From assembly GCA_946408315.1 (NCBI GenBank), contig CAMJRV010000230.1, forward strand, positions 1-5,069: a DNA stretch of 5,069 bases, read 5' to 3'. The notes below the pieces were generated by a model. It was given only the letters and a program-made list of their open reading frames with translations, ran no database searches and was not told the origin of the DNA. Position 1 is the first letter of the stretch, and each line of letters begins with the position of its first letter. The translations under genes and the position numbers were made by a program. Positions 1-5,069 of the stretch are shown in pieces. The stretch is from an uncultured Bacillota bacterium (lineage in GTDB: Bacteria; Bacillota; Clostridia; Peptostreptococcales; Anaerovoracaceae).

Positions 1-884
1 CCCACGGATGGAAGGTTTCAGGCTTGCTGAATATTCCCGCCGGCGCGGAGGAAGGAAAAACTCCGGCAATTGTTTGTGTCCATCCCGGAAGCAGCTGCAA
101 AGACCAGACTGCCGGAATTTATGCCAGAAAACTCGCAGAGAAAGGATTTGTGACCCTTGCTTTCGACGCATCCTATCAGGGAGAAAGCGAAGGAGAGCCA
201 CGATACTCAGAGATTGCCGCAGCACGGGTCGAAGATATTCGCTGTGCCGTTGATTATCTGACAACCCTGGATTTTGTTGACGAAAACCGGATCGGCGTGC
301 TGGGCGTTTGCGCCGGCGGCGGCTATGCCGTCAATGCAGCCATGACAGAGCGGAGAATCAAAGCGGTCGGCACCGTCGTGGGCGCAAATATCGGCCGCGT
401 GCAGCGGGAAAGCGGTGATCCGATCAAAGCGCTGGAAGCGATCGCACAGCAGCGTACGGCGGAAGCCCGGGGCGCCGAGCCGATGATCGTCAACTGGATT
501 CCCTGCAATCAGGAAGAGCGTGAAAAAGCCGGAATGACGGACATTGACCTCGTGGAAGCGGTCGATTACTATACGACCTCCAGAGGCCAGAGCCCCAACT
601 CACCCAACAAGCTGAAATTTACCAGTCTGGACTCGCTGTTGGGTTTTGACGCGTTCCATCTGGTCGAAGAGCTGCTGACCCAGCCCCTGCAGATTGTTGT
701 GGGAGACAAACAGGGCGCCTTTGGCTCCTACCGCGACGGACAAGAGCTTTACAAAAGGGCCGCGTCTGTTAAGAAAGATATTCTCGTCCTCGAAAACGTC
801 AGCCATTATGATCTCTACGACCAGCCCGAGCCGGTGAAAAAAGCCGTTGAAAAACTGGATACTTTTTATAAAGAAAATTTATAG
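1..884 (+). CDS. Alpha/beta hydrolase with Cys nucleophile, YcjY/dienelactone hydrolase-like (5' end cut off)
   Basis: The reading frame is open from the left edge (first full codon at 3, reading HGWKVSGLLNIP) to a TAG at 882-884, so the true start lies outside; homologs suggest only some 10-25 residues are missing. The TTG at 24 and the out-of-frame ATG at 8 are not credible starts. Seen in sequence: an early beta-strand and oxyanion-type segment VCVHPGSS, then AFDASYQGESEGEPR, then the nucleophile elbow GVCAGGGYA with Cys at 309-311. Likely triad partners are Asp at 705-707 (VVGDK) and His at 804-806 (SHYDLYD). This order and the Cys in GxCxGG match cytosolic alpha/beta hydrolases of the YcjY type, related to dienelactone hydrolases. 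The substrate is unknown; ester or thioester hydrolysis is an inference. There is no signal peptide in the visible part. It converges with the MFS gene, with 22 bp between the stop codons. Fold call firm, substrate open. Confidence 0.9.
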   Translation, partial: HGWKVSGLLNIPAGAEEGKTPAIVCVHPGSSCKDQTAGIYARKLAEKGFVTLAFDASYQGESEGEPRYSEIAAARVEDIRCAVDYLTTLDFVDENRIGVLGVCAGGGYAVNAAMTERRIKAVGTVVGANIGRVQRESGDPIKALEAIAQQRTAEARGAEPMIVNWIPCNQEEREKAGMTDIDLVEAVDYYTTSRGQSPNSPNKLKFTSLDSLLGFDAFHLVEELLTQPLQIVVGDKQGAFGSYRDGQELYKRAASVKKDILVLENVSHYDLYDQPEPVKKAVEKLDTFYKENL

Positions 885-885
885 C

Positions 886-903
886 GTTCCATGCAGCGGG
901 AAC
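886..903. terminator. Weak hairpin between convergent genes
   Basis: In the 22-bp gap between the hydrolase and MFS stop codons there is an inverted repeat GTTCC (886-890) / GGAAC (899-903) with an 8-nt loop. The stem is only 5 bp. On the minus strand it is followed by an AT-rich stretch (ATAAATTTTC), on the plus strand only by CTT. A second short dyad, CTTCTTT/AAAGAAG (916-922 / 928-934), sits inside the last codons of the MFS gene. Either could help end transcription, but neither is a good intrinsic terminator. Confidence 0.25.
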
Positions 904-906
904 TTA

Positions 907-2061
907 TCATGCGCCCTTCTTTCGTGTAAAGAAGATATAGTAACAAAATCCCGCAATGACCGCAAAGAAGGAAAAATAAAGATACATCCGGCTGTATCCG
1001 GCAGCGGAGGCAATCATGCCCCCAATGACCGAGCCGAACCCGATTCCTCCGTCAAAGCCGGTAAAAAAGGTCGCGTTTGCTGCGCCCCGCCGTTCCTTCG
1101 GCGCGCGAATAATCGCCATCGCCTGCAGGCTGGACTGCACCGAGCCCAAACCTAAGCCGTATATCGCCGCACAAAGGAGAAAGGCCGGCAAGGTTGCCGC
1201 CCGGGATAACAGGATCATGGCGACAGCGACCAACAGCAATCCCGGATAAATCGCGACGCTGAAGCCAAAACGGTCGGTCAGCCTTCCCGACAACGGCCTT
1301 GTCACCAACAAGGTCGCGGCATAAACGGTAAAAAATATGCCGATATTCGTAATTCCCGCGTTTATGGCATACAGGGAAAGAAAGCCTGTGATCGAACCGT
1401 AGGTAGCGCAGACAAGAAACATAATCGCGGCGGGCAGGATCGAAGTGCGTTCATAAACAGACGCTTTGACCCGTTCCTCCTGCAGCTCTGCTTTTTCGGT
1501 ATTCCGAAGGAAAAAGGACAGCAGCAGCACGACAGCGGCAAGCCCTGCGGACACAAAGGAAAGAGGTTTGAATCCGCTTCCGGCAAACATAGCCAGCGCC
1601 ATGCCGGGAGCCAGCGCCATTGCCAGACTGCTGGACAGGCTGAAATAGCCCATCCCCTCTCCAAAACGGCTTTTGGGGATATTGTCGGATGCGATCGTGC
1701 TGCTTGCCGTACTCGCTATTCCCCAGCCGATACCGTGTACGAAACGGACGGCAATCAATGCGCCGACAGAAGGCAGCCAGCCAAACGACAGGGTAACCGC
1801 TATGATGATCAAAAGACCTGCCGCAAAAATACCCTTCCTTCCCATCTTGTCAAGCAGCGCCCCCGAAACAGGACGGATGAGCAGAGAGGCCACAGTTGCC
1901 GAGCCGACAATCCACCCCAGCATGGTATCCGAACCGCCTAGTGATTTTGCAAAGAGCGGCAGCGTCGGCAAAAGCATTTGAAATCCCCAAAACAAAAATA
2001 GATTGATCACTGCAATCATGATAAAATCCCTTGTCCATAGGGGTTGTTTTTTATCTTCCAT
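907..2061 (-). CDS. MFS transporter, 12 TM, probable efflux pump of the MarR operon
   Basis: A 384-residue integral membrane protein, normal length for a 12-helix major facilitator. Hydrophobic segments lie near residues 13-34, 46-68, 77-95, 99-118, 136-160, 166-185, 207-230, 238-256, 268-286, 290-312, 330-352 and 358-378. The charged central loop (about 186-206, NTEKAELQEERVKAS) separates the two halves. Motif A is clear after TM2 (RPVSGALLDKMGRK, 63-76) and echoed after TM8 (RPLSGRLTDRFG, 255-266). RFVHGIGWG (106-114) fits motif B, and LAPGMAL in TM5 is a motif C-like element. These features indicate proton-coupled transport; drug or metabolite efflux is inferred from motif C and the MarR partner. 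I chose ATG 2061 because GAGGAG lies 8 nt upstream. The in-frame ATG at 2088, overlapping the marR stop as ATGA, has no ribosome binding site. Second gene of the operon, 23 bp after marR. Confidence 0.93.
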   Translation of the reverse strand: MEDKKQPLWTRDFIMIAVINLFLFWGFQMLLPTLPLFAKSLGGSDTMLGWIVGSATVASLLIRPVSGALLDKMGRKGIFAAGLLIIIAVTLSFGWLPSVGALIAVRFVHGIGWGIASTASSTIASDNIPKSRFGEGMGYFSLSSSLAMALAPGMALAMFAGSGFKPLSFVSAGLAAVVLLLSFFLRNTEKAELQEERVKASVYERTSILPAAIMFLVCATYGSITGFLSLYAINAGITNIGIFFTVYAATLLVTRPLSGRLTDRFGFSVAIYPGLLLVAVAMILLSRAATLPAFLLCAAIYGLGLGSVQSSLQAMAIIRAPKERRGAANATFFTGFDGGIGFGSVIGGMIASAAGYSRMYLYFSFFAVIAGFCYYIFFTRKKGA

Positions 2062-2069
2062 GATGAATT

Positions 2070-2075
2070 CTCCTC
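2070..2075 (-). promoter_or_regulatory. Ribosome binding site that sets the MFS start
   Basis: GAGGAG on the minus strand, 8 nt before ATG 2061. The competing ATG at 2088 is preceded only by an A-rich run, so this site argues for the shorter 384-residue product and against the 393-residue reading. Confidence 0.8.
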
Positions 2076-2084
2076 GTAGTTCGA

Positions 2085-2543
2085 TCATTTTTTCATTTTT
2101 TTATACAAGCGCATTTTTTCTTCCACCACGCCGGAAAGAATCGTCTGCAGCAGCAAAACAGCCTGTTCCGCCTCCTGCTCCGATAAATTCCGCGTCACAA
2201 TATCCACGGCCTCTAAAAAAGTCTCTTGAATATGCGCCTTGATCCCCTGCCCTTTTTCAGTAAGATACAAGCCTGCAAATCGTTTATCTTCAGACAGAGT
2301 TTCTTTTCTGATATATCCCGCGGAAACGAGACTTTTGATCGCTTTCGCCGTCGTGGACTTATCGACGAAAAGTGCCTGACTAAGCTCTTTTTGCGTGATC
2401 CCCTCGGATTTGGAAATCACGTATAGAAAGTCGTGCTGACCACCGCGGATCGGCACATCCTGCAGCTTTAAGTTTAAAATGCTTTGCAAATTTCGGTAGA
2501 TCGCTGCATTCAGCTTCCCGATATTGCCATTGAATTCGGACAT
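2085..2543 (-). CDS. MarR-family winged-helix transcriptional regulator
   Basis: 152 residues, typical MarR length. Helical N-terminal dimerisation part (about 1-30), then a winged helix: GGQHDFLYVISKSEGITQKELSQALFVDKSTTAKAIKSL (34-72), with recognition helix around D61-L72, and a wing with EDKR (85-88) followed by LYLTEKG (92-98). The C-terminal helix (about 100-150) completes the dimer interface. MarR proteins bind palindromic operators as dimers and usually release DNA on binding small phenolic or drug-like ligands, or on cysteine oxidation. This protein has no cysteine, so redox sensing is unlikely and ligand sensing is the better guess. Start chosen at ATG 2543 with GGAGGT 7 nt upstream; the GTG at 2552 lies inside that ribosome binding site and is rejected. 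First gene of the operon with the MFS transporter, behind a promoter overlapped by a perfect palindrome, so autorepression and control of the pump are inferred. Confidence 0.95.
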   Translation of the reverse strand: MSEFNGNIGKLNAAIYRNLQSILNLKLQDVPIRGGQHDFLYVISKSEGITQKELSQALFVDKSTTAKAIKSLVSAGYIRKETLSEDKRFAGLYLTEKGQGIKAHIQETFLEAVDIVTRNLSEQEAEQAVLLLQTILSGVVEEKMRLYKKMKK

Positions 2544-2547
2544 TTCC

Positions 2548-2556
2548 CTCACCTCC
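2548..2556 (-). promoter_or_regulatory. Strong ribosome binding site of marR, covering an alternative GTG
   Basis: Minus-strand GGAGGTGAG, near-perfect complement to the 16S 3' end, with its GGAGGT core 7 nt before ATG 2543. The GTG at 2552-2550 is part of this element, so it cannot serve as start with the same site. Confidence 0.85.
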
Positions 2557-2575
2557 GGTCTGAAGTTTCATCCGC

Positions 2576-2604
2576 ATTATATCAAATATTAGTTGACTTG
2601 CCAA
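2576..2604 (-). promoter_or_regulatory. Promoter of the marR-MFS operon
   Basis: Minus strand: -35 TTGGCA (2604-2599), exactly 17 bp spacer, -10 TATAAT (2581-2576) preceded by TGA, giving an extended -10. Predicted transcription start is near 2569, leaving a leader of about 25 nt that contains the ribosome binding site. The -35 box and about two thirds of the spacer lie within the palindrome at 2585-2612, so repressor binding would block RNA polymerase directly. A strong promoter held down by its own repressor fits the MarR design. Confidence 0.85.
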
Positions 2605-2612
2605 CTAATATT
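2585..2612. promoter_or_regulatory. Probable MarR operator, perfect 11-bp inverted repeat
   Basis: AATATTAGTTG (2585-2595) and CAACTAATATT (2602-2612) are exact reverse complements around a 6-bp centre, ACTTGC. The inner core TAGTTG-ACTTGC-CAACTA is of the length and form bound by MarR/OhrR-type dimers. It sits over the -35 box and spacer of the marR promoter. No second copy was found by eye in the window. That the neighbouring MarR binds it is inference from position and symmetry. Confidence 0.85.
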
Positions 2613-2627
2613 GACGAAAACATATGT

Positions 2628-2676
2628 AAAAAAGAAGAACTGCTGAATCCAAAAGTTTGCGATTCAACAGCTCTTT
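2628..2676 (-). terminator. Intrinsic terminator of the lipoprotein gene
   Basis: Read on the minus strand, AAGAGCTGTTGAATC (2675-2661) pairs with GATTCAGCAGTTCTT (2649-2635): a 15-bp stem, including two G-U pairs in RNA, with an 11-nt loop. It is followed within two bases by six T (2633-2628). It starts 18 bp after the lipoprotein stop codon and ends 15 bp before the MarR palindrome, so it separates the lipoprotein transcript from the marR operon. Confidence 0.85.
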
Positions 2677-2693
2677 TCGTTTCTGTCTCTGAT

Positions 2694-3536
2694 TTAGTGG
2701 TTCCTCTGTTCCTCGGTGTGCTTCAATCCGGTCTCCCTGTCATATCCATATACATGGCGCAGCTCAAAAGGCTCCGTCATCTCTATGGCAGCAACCTTTC
2801 CGCCCTTGATATAAAACGCAATATCTCTTATTTCAAGGTTCTCATGGGTAAAAGGCTGCCATAGATAGGCGCAGTCAAAGTCATACTTTTTGTCAAGCTT
2901 TCCTAAGCCCCCATCGGGAGATTCGATCATAATGATTCCATACATCCCGTTCTCGGAAAGAGCCTCATCCTTATCGAGGTAATATAAATGATCGGGATAT
3001 GCAGATAAGAGCTCTTTTTCAGAGCTGCCTACGGCAACCTTTTGATTCGTCTTCGCACCCTGCATATCTGTCCAGAGATACGAGATGTATTCTACATGGT
3101 CGGGTTCGTAATATTGTGTTCCGACCATCAAACCGCCCTCCTTAAAGTTGTACCAATATCTTTTATGCTGATAGGGCACCATGCCGTCTCCGTCATAAAG
3201 TTCCTCTTTTACCGCGTCCATTTTATTTTGATATTTTTCAAGTAAAAAAAGCGGATTGCCGATTGCACTGGCCTCGCCGGATAAGGAAATCGAGAAATCA
3301 TCGGTAATCCGATCGTCATATCTCTCCGAAAAGCGAAAATCATAAAGATTCTCAATCCCTTCCGCAACGTTTTCGGGAATCGTCGGCTTATCATTCGCAG
3401 CCGGTCTGTCATCTACAATTTCCTCATCGGAACCGATACCCTTATCAGGCGAGGCAGGTCCGCCGCAAGCGGTAAGCTGGGCGAAAAGCATAATAGCCAG
3501 GGCGCCGATCAGTATGTTTCTCAAACTGTTTTTCAT
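2694..3536 (-). CDS. Secreted lipoprotein of unknown function
   Basis: 280 residues. Positively charged start MKNSLRN, hydrophobic stretch 8-20 and lipobox LTAC (21-24) show a type II signal peptide; Cys24 would be lipidated and the protein anchored on the outer face of the membrane. Residues 25-58 are a polar, acidic, proline-containing linker (DKGIGSDEEIVDDRP). The rest is a soluble domain rich in Tyr, Asp and Glu. I do not recognise the family. Two segments, VAVGSSEKELLSAYPDHLYYL (169-189) and AFYIKGGKVAAIEM (240-253), resemble the 'G-s-eev-x-x-Y' plus 'dGkV-x-xI' pattern of SmpA/BLIP-like small lipoprotein domains; that is a suggestion only. Start ATG 3536 has AAGGGGG 7 nt upstream and follows the signal peptide logic. 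Monocistronic: own promoter and own terminator. Its DNA looks less GC-rich than the hydrolase and MFS genes, judged by eye. Confidence 0.88.
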   Translation of the reverse strand: MKNSLRNILIGALAIMLFAQLTACGGPASPDKGIGSDEEIVDDRPAANDKPTIPENVAEGIENLYDFRFSERYDDRITDDFSISLSGEASAIGNPLFLLEKYQNKMDAVKEELYDGDGMVPYQHKRYWYNFKEGGLMVGTQYYEPDHVEYISYLWTDMQGAKTNQKVAVGSSEKELLSAYPDHLYYLDKDEALSENGMYGIIMIESPDGGLGKLDKKYDFDCAYLWQPFTHENLEIRDIAFYIKGGKVAAIEMTEPFELRHVYGYDRETGLKHTEEQRNH

Positions 3537-3543
3537 GAATCTT

Positions 3544-3550
3544 CCCCCTT
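3544..3550 (-). promoter_or_regulatory. Ribosome binding site of the lipoprotein gene
   Basis: Minus-strand AAGGGGG with a 7-nt spacer to ATG 3536. Slightly off the GGAGG consensus but purine-rich and correctly placed. Confidence 0.65.
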
Positions 3551-3563
3551 AGAAATAATTCAT

Positions 3564-3592
3564 ATTATATCAAATTCCTGCAACAGGCTCAA
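3564..3592 (-). promoter_or_regulatory. Promoter of the lipoprotein gene
   Basis: Minus strand: -35 TTGAGC (3592-3587), 17 bp spacer, -10 TATAAT (3569-3564) with an upstream TGA, an extended -10. Predicted start near 3557, leader about 20 nt. Twelve bases around the -10 (ATTTGATATAAT) are identical to the marR promoter. Two tiny dyads overlap the -35 and spacer (CTCA-AC-TGAG at 3588-3597, CCTG-CAA-CAGG at 3577-3587); they are too short to call an operator. Confidence 0.75.
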
Positions 3593-3632
3593 CTGAGAGT
3601 CCATCGCTCCGATCACCGGCCGCACTCCTTTC

Positions 3633-3655
3633 AAAATTAACCTGCAATTAATTTT
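3633..3655. repeat. AT-only inverted repeat in the divergent intergenic region
   Basis: AAAATTAA (3633-3640) and TTAATTTT (3648-3655) are exact reverse complements around a 7-nt centre, CCTGCAA. The region lies between the lipoprotein promoter (minus) and the XRE promoter (plus), about 30 bp upstream of the XRE -35. It could be an operator, an UP-element-like AT tract or chance in AT-rich DNA. No gene starts in it. Confidence 0.4.
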
Positions 3656-3682
3656 TTATCCCTTTATTTAATTACCTCTCAA

Positions 3683-3711
3683 TTGTGGAATCAAGGTCAA
3701 TCTGATAGAAT
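3683..3711 (+). promoter_or_regulatory. Probable promoter of the XRE regulator gene
   Basis: -35-like TTGTGG (3683-3688), 17 bp spacer, -10 TAGAAT (3706-3711) preceded by TGA, so an extended -10 that can compensate for the poor -35. Predicted start near 3718, leader about 43 nt to ATG 3761. AT-rich sequence upstream (3646-3682) could act as an UP element. Confidence 0.6.
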
Positions 3712-3760
3712 GTACACAAAGAAAGGCCCTTCTTAATATTCAGATTGGAAGATGATGAAA

Positions 3761-4852
3761 ATGCCGATCAATACGGTGATTCGAGAAAAAAGAAAAGAAA
3801 TTGGATTAACACAAGAGCAAATTGCAGAGTATCTTGGCGTCTCTACCCCTGCCGTGAACAAATGGGAAAAAGGCGTTACCTACCCTGATATTTCTTCGCT
3901 GCCCGCGCTGGCCCGGCTGCTCAAGGTGGACTTAAACACTCTGCTTTGCTTTCACGAAGGGTTGTCGGAGCGGGAAATCAGCCATTTCTGCAAGGAAGTA
4001 ATGGATACAATCCATAAAAACAGCTTTGAAAGCGGCTATACGATGATGATTGAAAAAGTACAGGAATATCCAAGCTGCGGCTCCTTGATCCATACGGCTG
4101 CACTGCTGTTGGACGGCGCTTTGATGATGTCGGGAATGGATGCCGCTCATAAGGAAAGGTATCGCAGCCAGATCATATCCCTGTATGAACGTGCTGCGAA
4201 AAGTGATGATGATCAGATTCGAAGCGAGGCGACTTTCATGCTGGCTTCCAAATACATGGGCCGTGAGGAATACGACAAAGCGCAGGAAATGCTGGATTTA
4301 CTGCCGGAAAGAAGCGCCATGGATAAAAGACAGCTCCAGGCGAGCCTCTGGATCAAACAGGGCAAACTTGCGGAAGCCGCGGAGCTTCTGGAACGCAAGA
4401 TGCTGCTGATACAAAGCAACGAGCTCCAGAGCATTTTACTGAGCCTTGCCGAGATTGCGCTGAAGGAAGGCAAAGATCAAGATGCTTCCCATCTGGCGGA
4501 ACTTTCCCGGGATGCCGCAAAGCTGTTTGACCTGTGGGATTATTGTTCCTTTGTTGTCCCCCTCCAGGTCGCCCTGGCCCAAGAGAATGTCCGGGACAGC
4601 ATTTCGCTTCTGAAATCCATACTTGCAGCGACGCTTACACCATGGGAAATGAAAAAATCCGCGCTGTACCGCCATATTGCCATAAAGGAAAACCAGAAAA
4701 ACTTCGGTGCAAAAATGCTGCCGGCGCTGCTTACAGAGATTGAGAACGATCCGAAATATGTATTCCTTCGCTCCAATGAGGAATTTCAGCGTCTGATTGA
4801 AGAATACCGCCTGAGAAAAAAGGTTGAAGAATCAGTTGTTAGTATGATATGA
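3761..4852 (+). CDS. XRE-family regulator with TPR-like C-terminal domain
   Basis: 363 residues from ATG 3761. N-terminal XRE/Cro-cI helix-turn-helix, residues about 4-62: VIREKRKEIGLTQEQ, helix 2 around 18-26, recognition helix VSTPAVNKWEKG (27-38), then TYPDISSLPALARLLKVDLNTLL. Residues about 70-350 are almost wholly amphipathic helices arranged in pairs resembling tetratricopeptide repeats (for example ASKYMGREEYDKAQEMLDLLP, then WIKQGKLAEAAELLERK, then AEIALKEGKDQDASHLAELS). HTH plus TPR is the layout of RRNPP peptide-sensing regulators and of many uncharacterised clostridial regulators. Ligand and targets are unknown. ATGs at 3752 and 3755 are in frame, but GGAAG (3747-3751) directly abuts or crowds them and sits 9 nt before 3761; MPINTVIREKRK also matches the usual start of such proteins. 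No signal peptide or membrane segment. Divergent from the lipoprotein gene; a TetR gene follows after 38 bp. Confidence 0.9.
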   Translation: MPINTVIREKRKEIGLTQEQIAEYLGVSTPAVNKWEKGVTYPDISSLPALARLLKVDLNTLLCFHEGLSEREISHFCKEVMDTIHKNSFESGYTMMIEKVQEYPSCGSLIHTAALLLDGALMMSGMDAAHKERYRSQIISLYERAAKSDDDQIRSEATFMLASKYMGREEYDKAQEMLDLLPERSAMDKRQLQASLWIKQGKLAEAAELLERKMLLIQSNELQSILLSLAEIALKEGKDQDASHLAELSRDAAKLFDLWDYCSFVVPLQVALAQENVRDSISLLKSILAATLTPWEMKKSALYRHIAIKENQKNFGAKMLPALLTEIENDPKYVFLRSNEEFQRLIEEYRLRKKVEESVVSMI

Positions 4853-4853
4853 T
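4824..4853 (+). promoter_or_regulatory. Possible promoter of the TetR gene inside the XRE 3' end
   Basis: -35-like TTGAAG (4824-4829), 18 bp spacer, -10 TATGAT (4848-4853) preceded by TGA. It overlaps the last codons and stop of the XRE gene. The start would be near 4860, leader about 30 nt. No terminator separates the two genes, so read-through from the XRE promoter is also possible. Confidence 0.45.
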
Positions 4854-4890
4854 TTGTAATTGACCGAATAAAAAAAGAAAGGCACAGAAC

Positions 4891-5069
4891 ATGAATCAGC
4901 GGGAGCAACAAAGGTTAGAAACGAAAAGAAGAATATACAATTGCGCGTTTCAGCTATTCCAGGAGAAGGGCTTTGATTCTGTTAAAATTACGGATGTCGT
5001 GAAGAAGGCGCATGTCTCTGTCGGCGCGTTTTATTATCATTTCCCGACAAAGGAAAATCTCATCGATGA
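4891..5069 (+). CDS. TetR/AcrR-family transcriptional regulator (3' end cut off)
   Basis: Open from ATG 4891 to the right edge: 59 full codons plus two bases, with no stop. AAAGG (4878-4882) lies 8 nt before the ATG. The fragment is a standard TetR DNA-binding domain: basic first helix (QRLETKRRIYNCAFQLFQEKGF, about 7-28), helix 2 SVKITDVVKKA (30-40), recognition helix VSVGAFYYHF (42-51), then PTKENLID starting helix 4. The TetR hallmark of G and YYHF-x-x-K is complete. The ligand-binding and dimerisation domain lies beyond the window, so neither inducer nor target can be judged. TetR proteins normally repress an adjacent gene, often a transporter or enzyme, which would lie downstream here. 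It is 38 bp after the XRE regulator in the same direction. Confidence 0.92.
   Translation, partial: MNQREQQRLETKRRIYNCAFQLFQEKGFDSVKITDVVKKAHVSVGAFYYHFPTKENLID

Noticed and set aside
8..253. 81-codon plus-strand frame rich in Arg and Cys at the left edge
   Set aside because: Out of frame with the well-conserved hydrolase and without protein-like composition.
847..1155. 102-codon plus-strand frame starting inside the hydrolase 3' end
   Set aside because: Overlaps the hydrolase and lies antisense to the MFS gene; low-quality composition, a shadow of real genes.
1673..1981. 102-codon plus-strand frame within the MFS region
   Set aside because: Antisense to transmembrane segments and motif A of the transporter; no start signals.
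2544..2552. GTG start adding three residues to MarR
   Set aside because: The GTG lies inside the GGAGGTGAG ribosome binding site that serves ATG 2543.
2484..2864. 126-codon plus-strand reading frame across the marR start, its promoter and the lipoprotein 3' end
   Set aside because: It runs antisense through two convincing genes, the operator and the terminator, has no ribosome binding site, and its protein resembles no family I know.
3719..3734. AAGAA/TTCTT dyad around GGCCC in the XRE leader, considered as a regulatory hairpin
   Set aside because: Only 5 A/T-rich pairs with no conserved partner structure; most likely chance.
3752..3757. ATG 3752 or 3755 as start of the XRE regulator
   Set aside because: GGAAG at 3747-3751 leaves 0 or 3 nt of spacing; ATG 3761 has 9 nt and gives the family-like N-terminus. 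Not fully excluded.
1..5069. Search for CRISPR repeats, tRNA or rRNA, insertion-sequence ends, phage genes, toxin-antitoxin pairs or riboswitches
   Set aside because: No repeated units with spacers, no cloverleaf or transposase sequence, and only short leaders (about 20-45 nt), too short for a riboswitch.

Overview
The window reads as ordinary chromosomal DNA from a Gram-positive, low-to-mid GC bacterium. Bacillota, probably a Clostridia-type genome, is the best guess. The evidence is strong GGAGG-type ribosome binding sites, extended -10 promoters (TGnTATAAT), a lipobox lipoprotein, and the gene families present. The species cannot be named from this sequence. It holds six protein genes (two cut by the window edges), four convincing or plausible promoters, one clear operator and one clear terminator. 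No RNA gene, mobile element, CRISPR array or phage gene was seen.

Layout. Positions 1-884 (+) are the 3' part of an alpha/beta hydrolase gene with a cysteine nucleophile elbow. It converges on a two-gene minus-strand operon: a MarR-family regulator (2543-2085) followed by a 12-helix MFS transporter (2061-907). The operon is driven from a promoter with a near-consensus -10, whose -35 box and spacer lie inside a perfect 11-bp-arm palindrome, the probable MarR operator. This is the classic design of a self-repressed, ligand-induced efflux pump. Directly upstream and in the same direction is a separate lipoprotein gene (3536-2694) with its own promoter. Its terminator hairpin ends about 15 bp before the MarR palindrome.

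Across a 224-bp divergent intergenic region (3537-3760) the plus strand carries an XRE-type helix-turn-helix regulator with a long TPR-like helical C-terminus (3761-4852). After 38 bp comes the start of a TetR-family regulator (4891 to the right edge), which has a possible promoter of its own inside the end of the XRE gene.

How the genes work together. The only functional unit the sequence itself supports is MarR-MFS: the regulator sits in the operon it appears to repress, and the transporter is the effector. The lipoprotein, XRE and TetR genes look like neighbours under separate control. What the TetR protein regulates probably lies beyond the right edge. I found no convincing undescribed system. 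The points most worth a second look are the MarR operator/promoter overlap, the RRNPP-like architecture of the XRE protein with an unknown ligand, the uncharacterised lipoprotein, and three start codons that automated callers may misplace.
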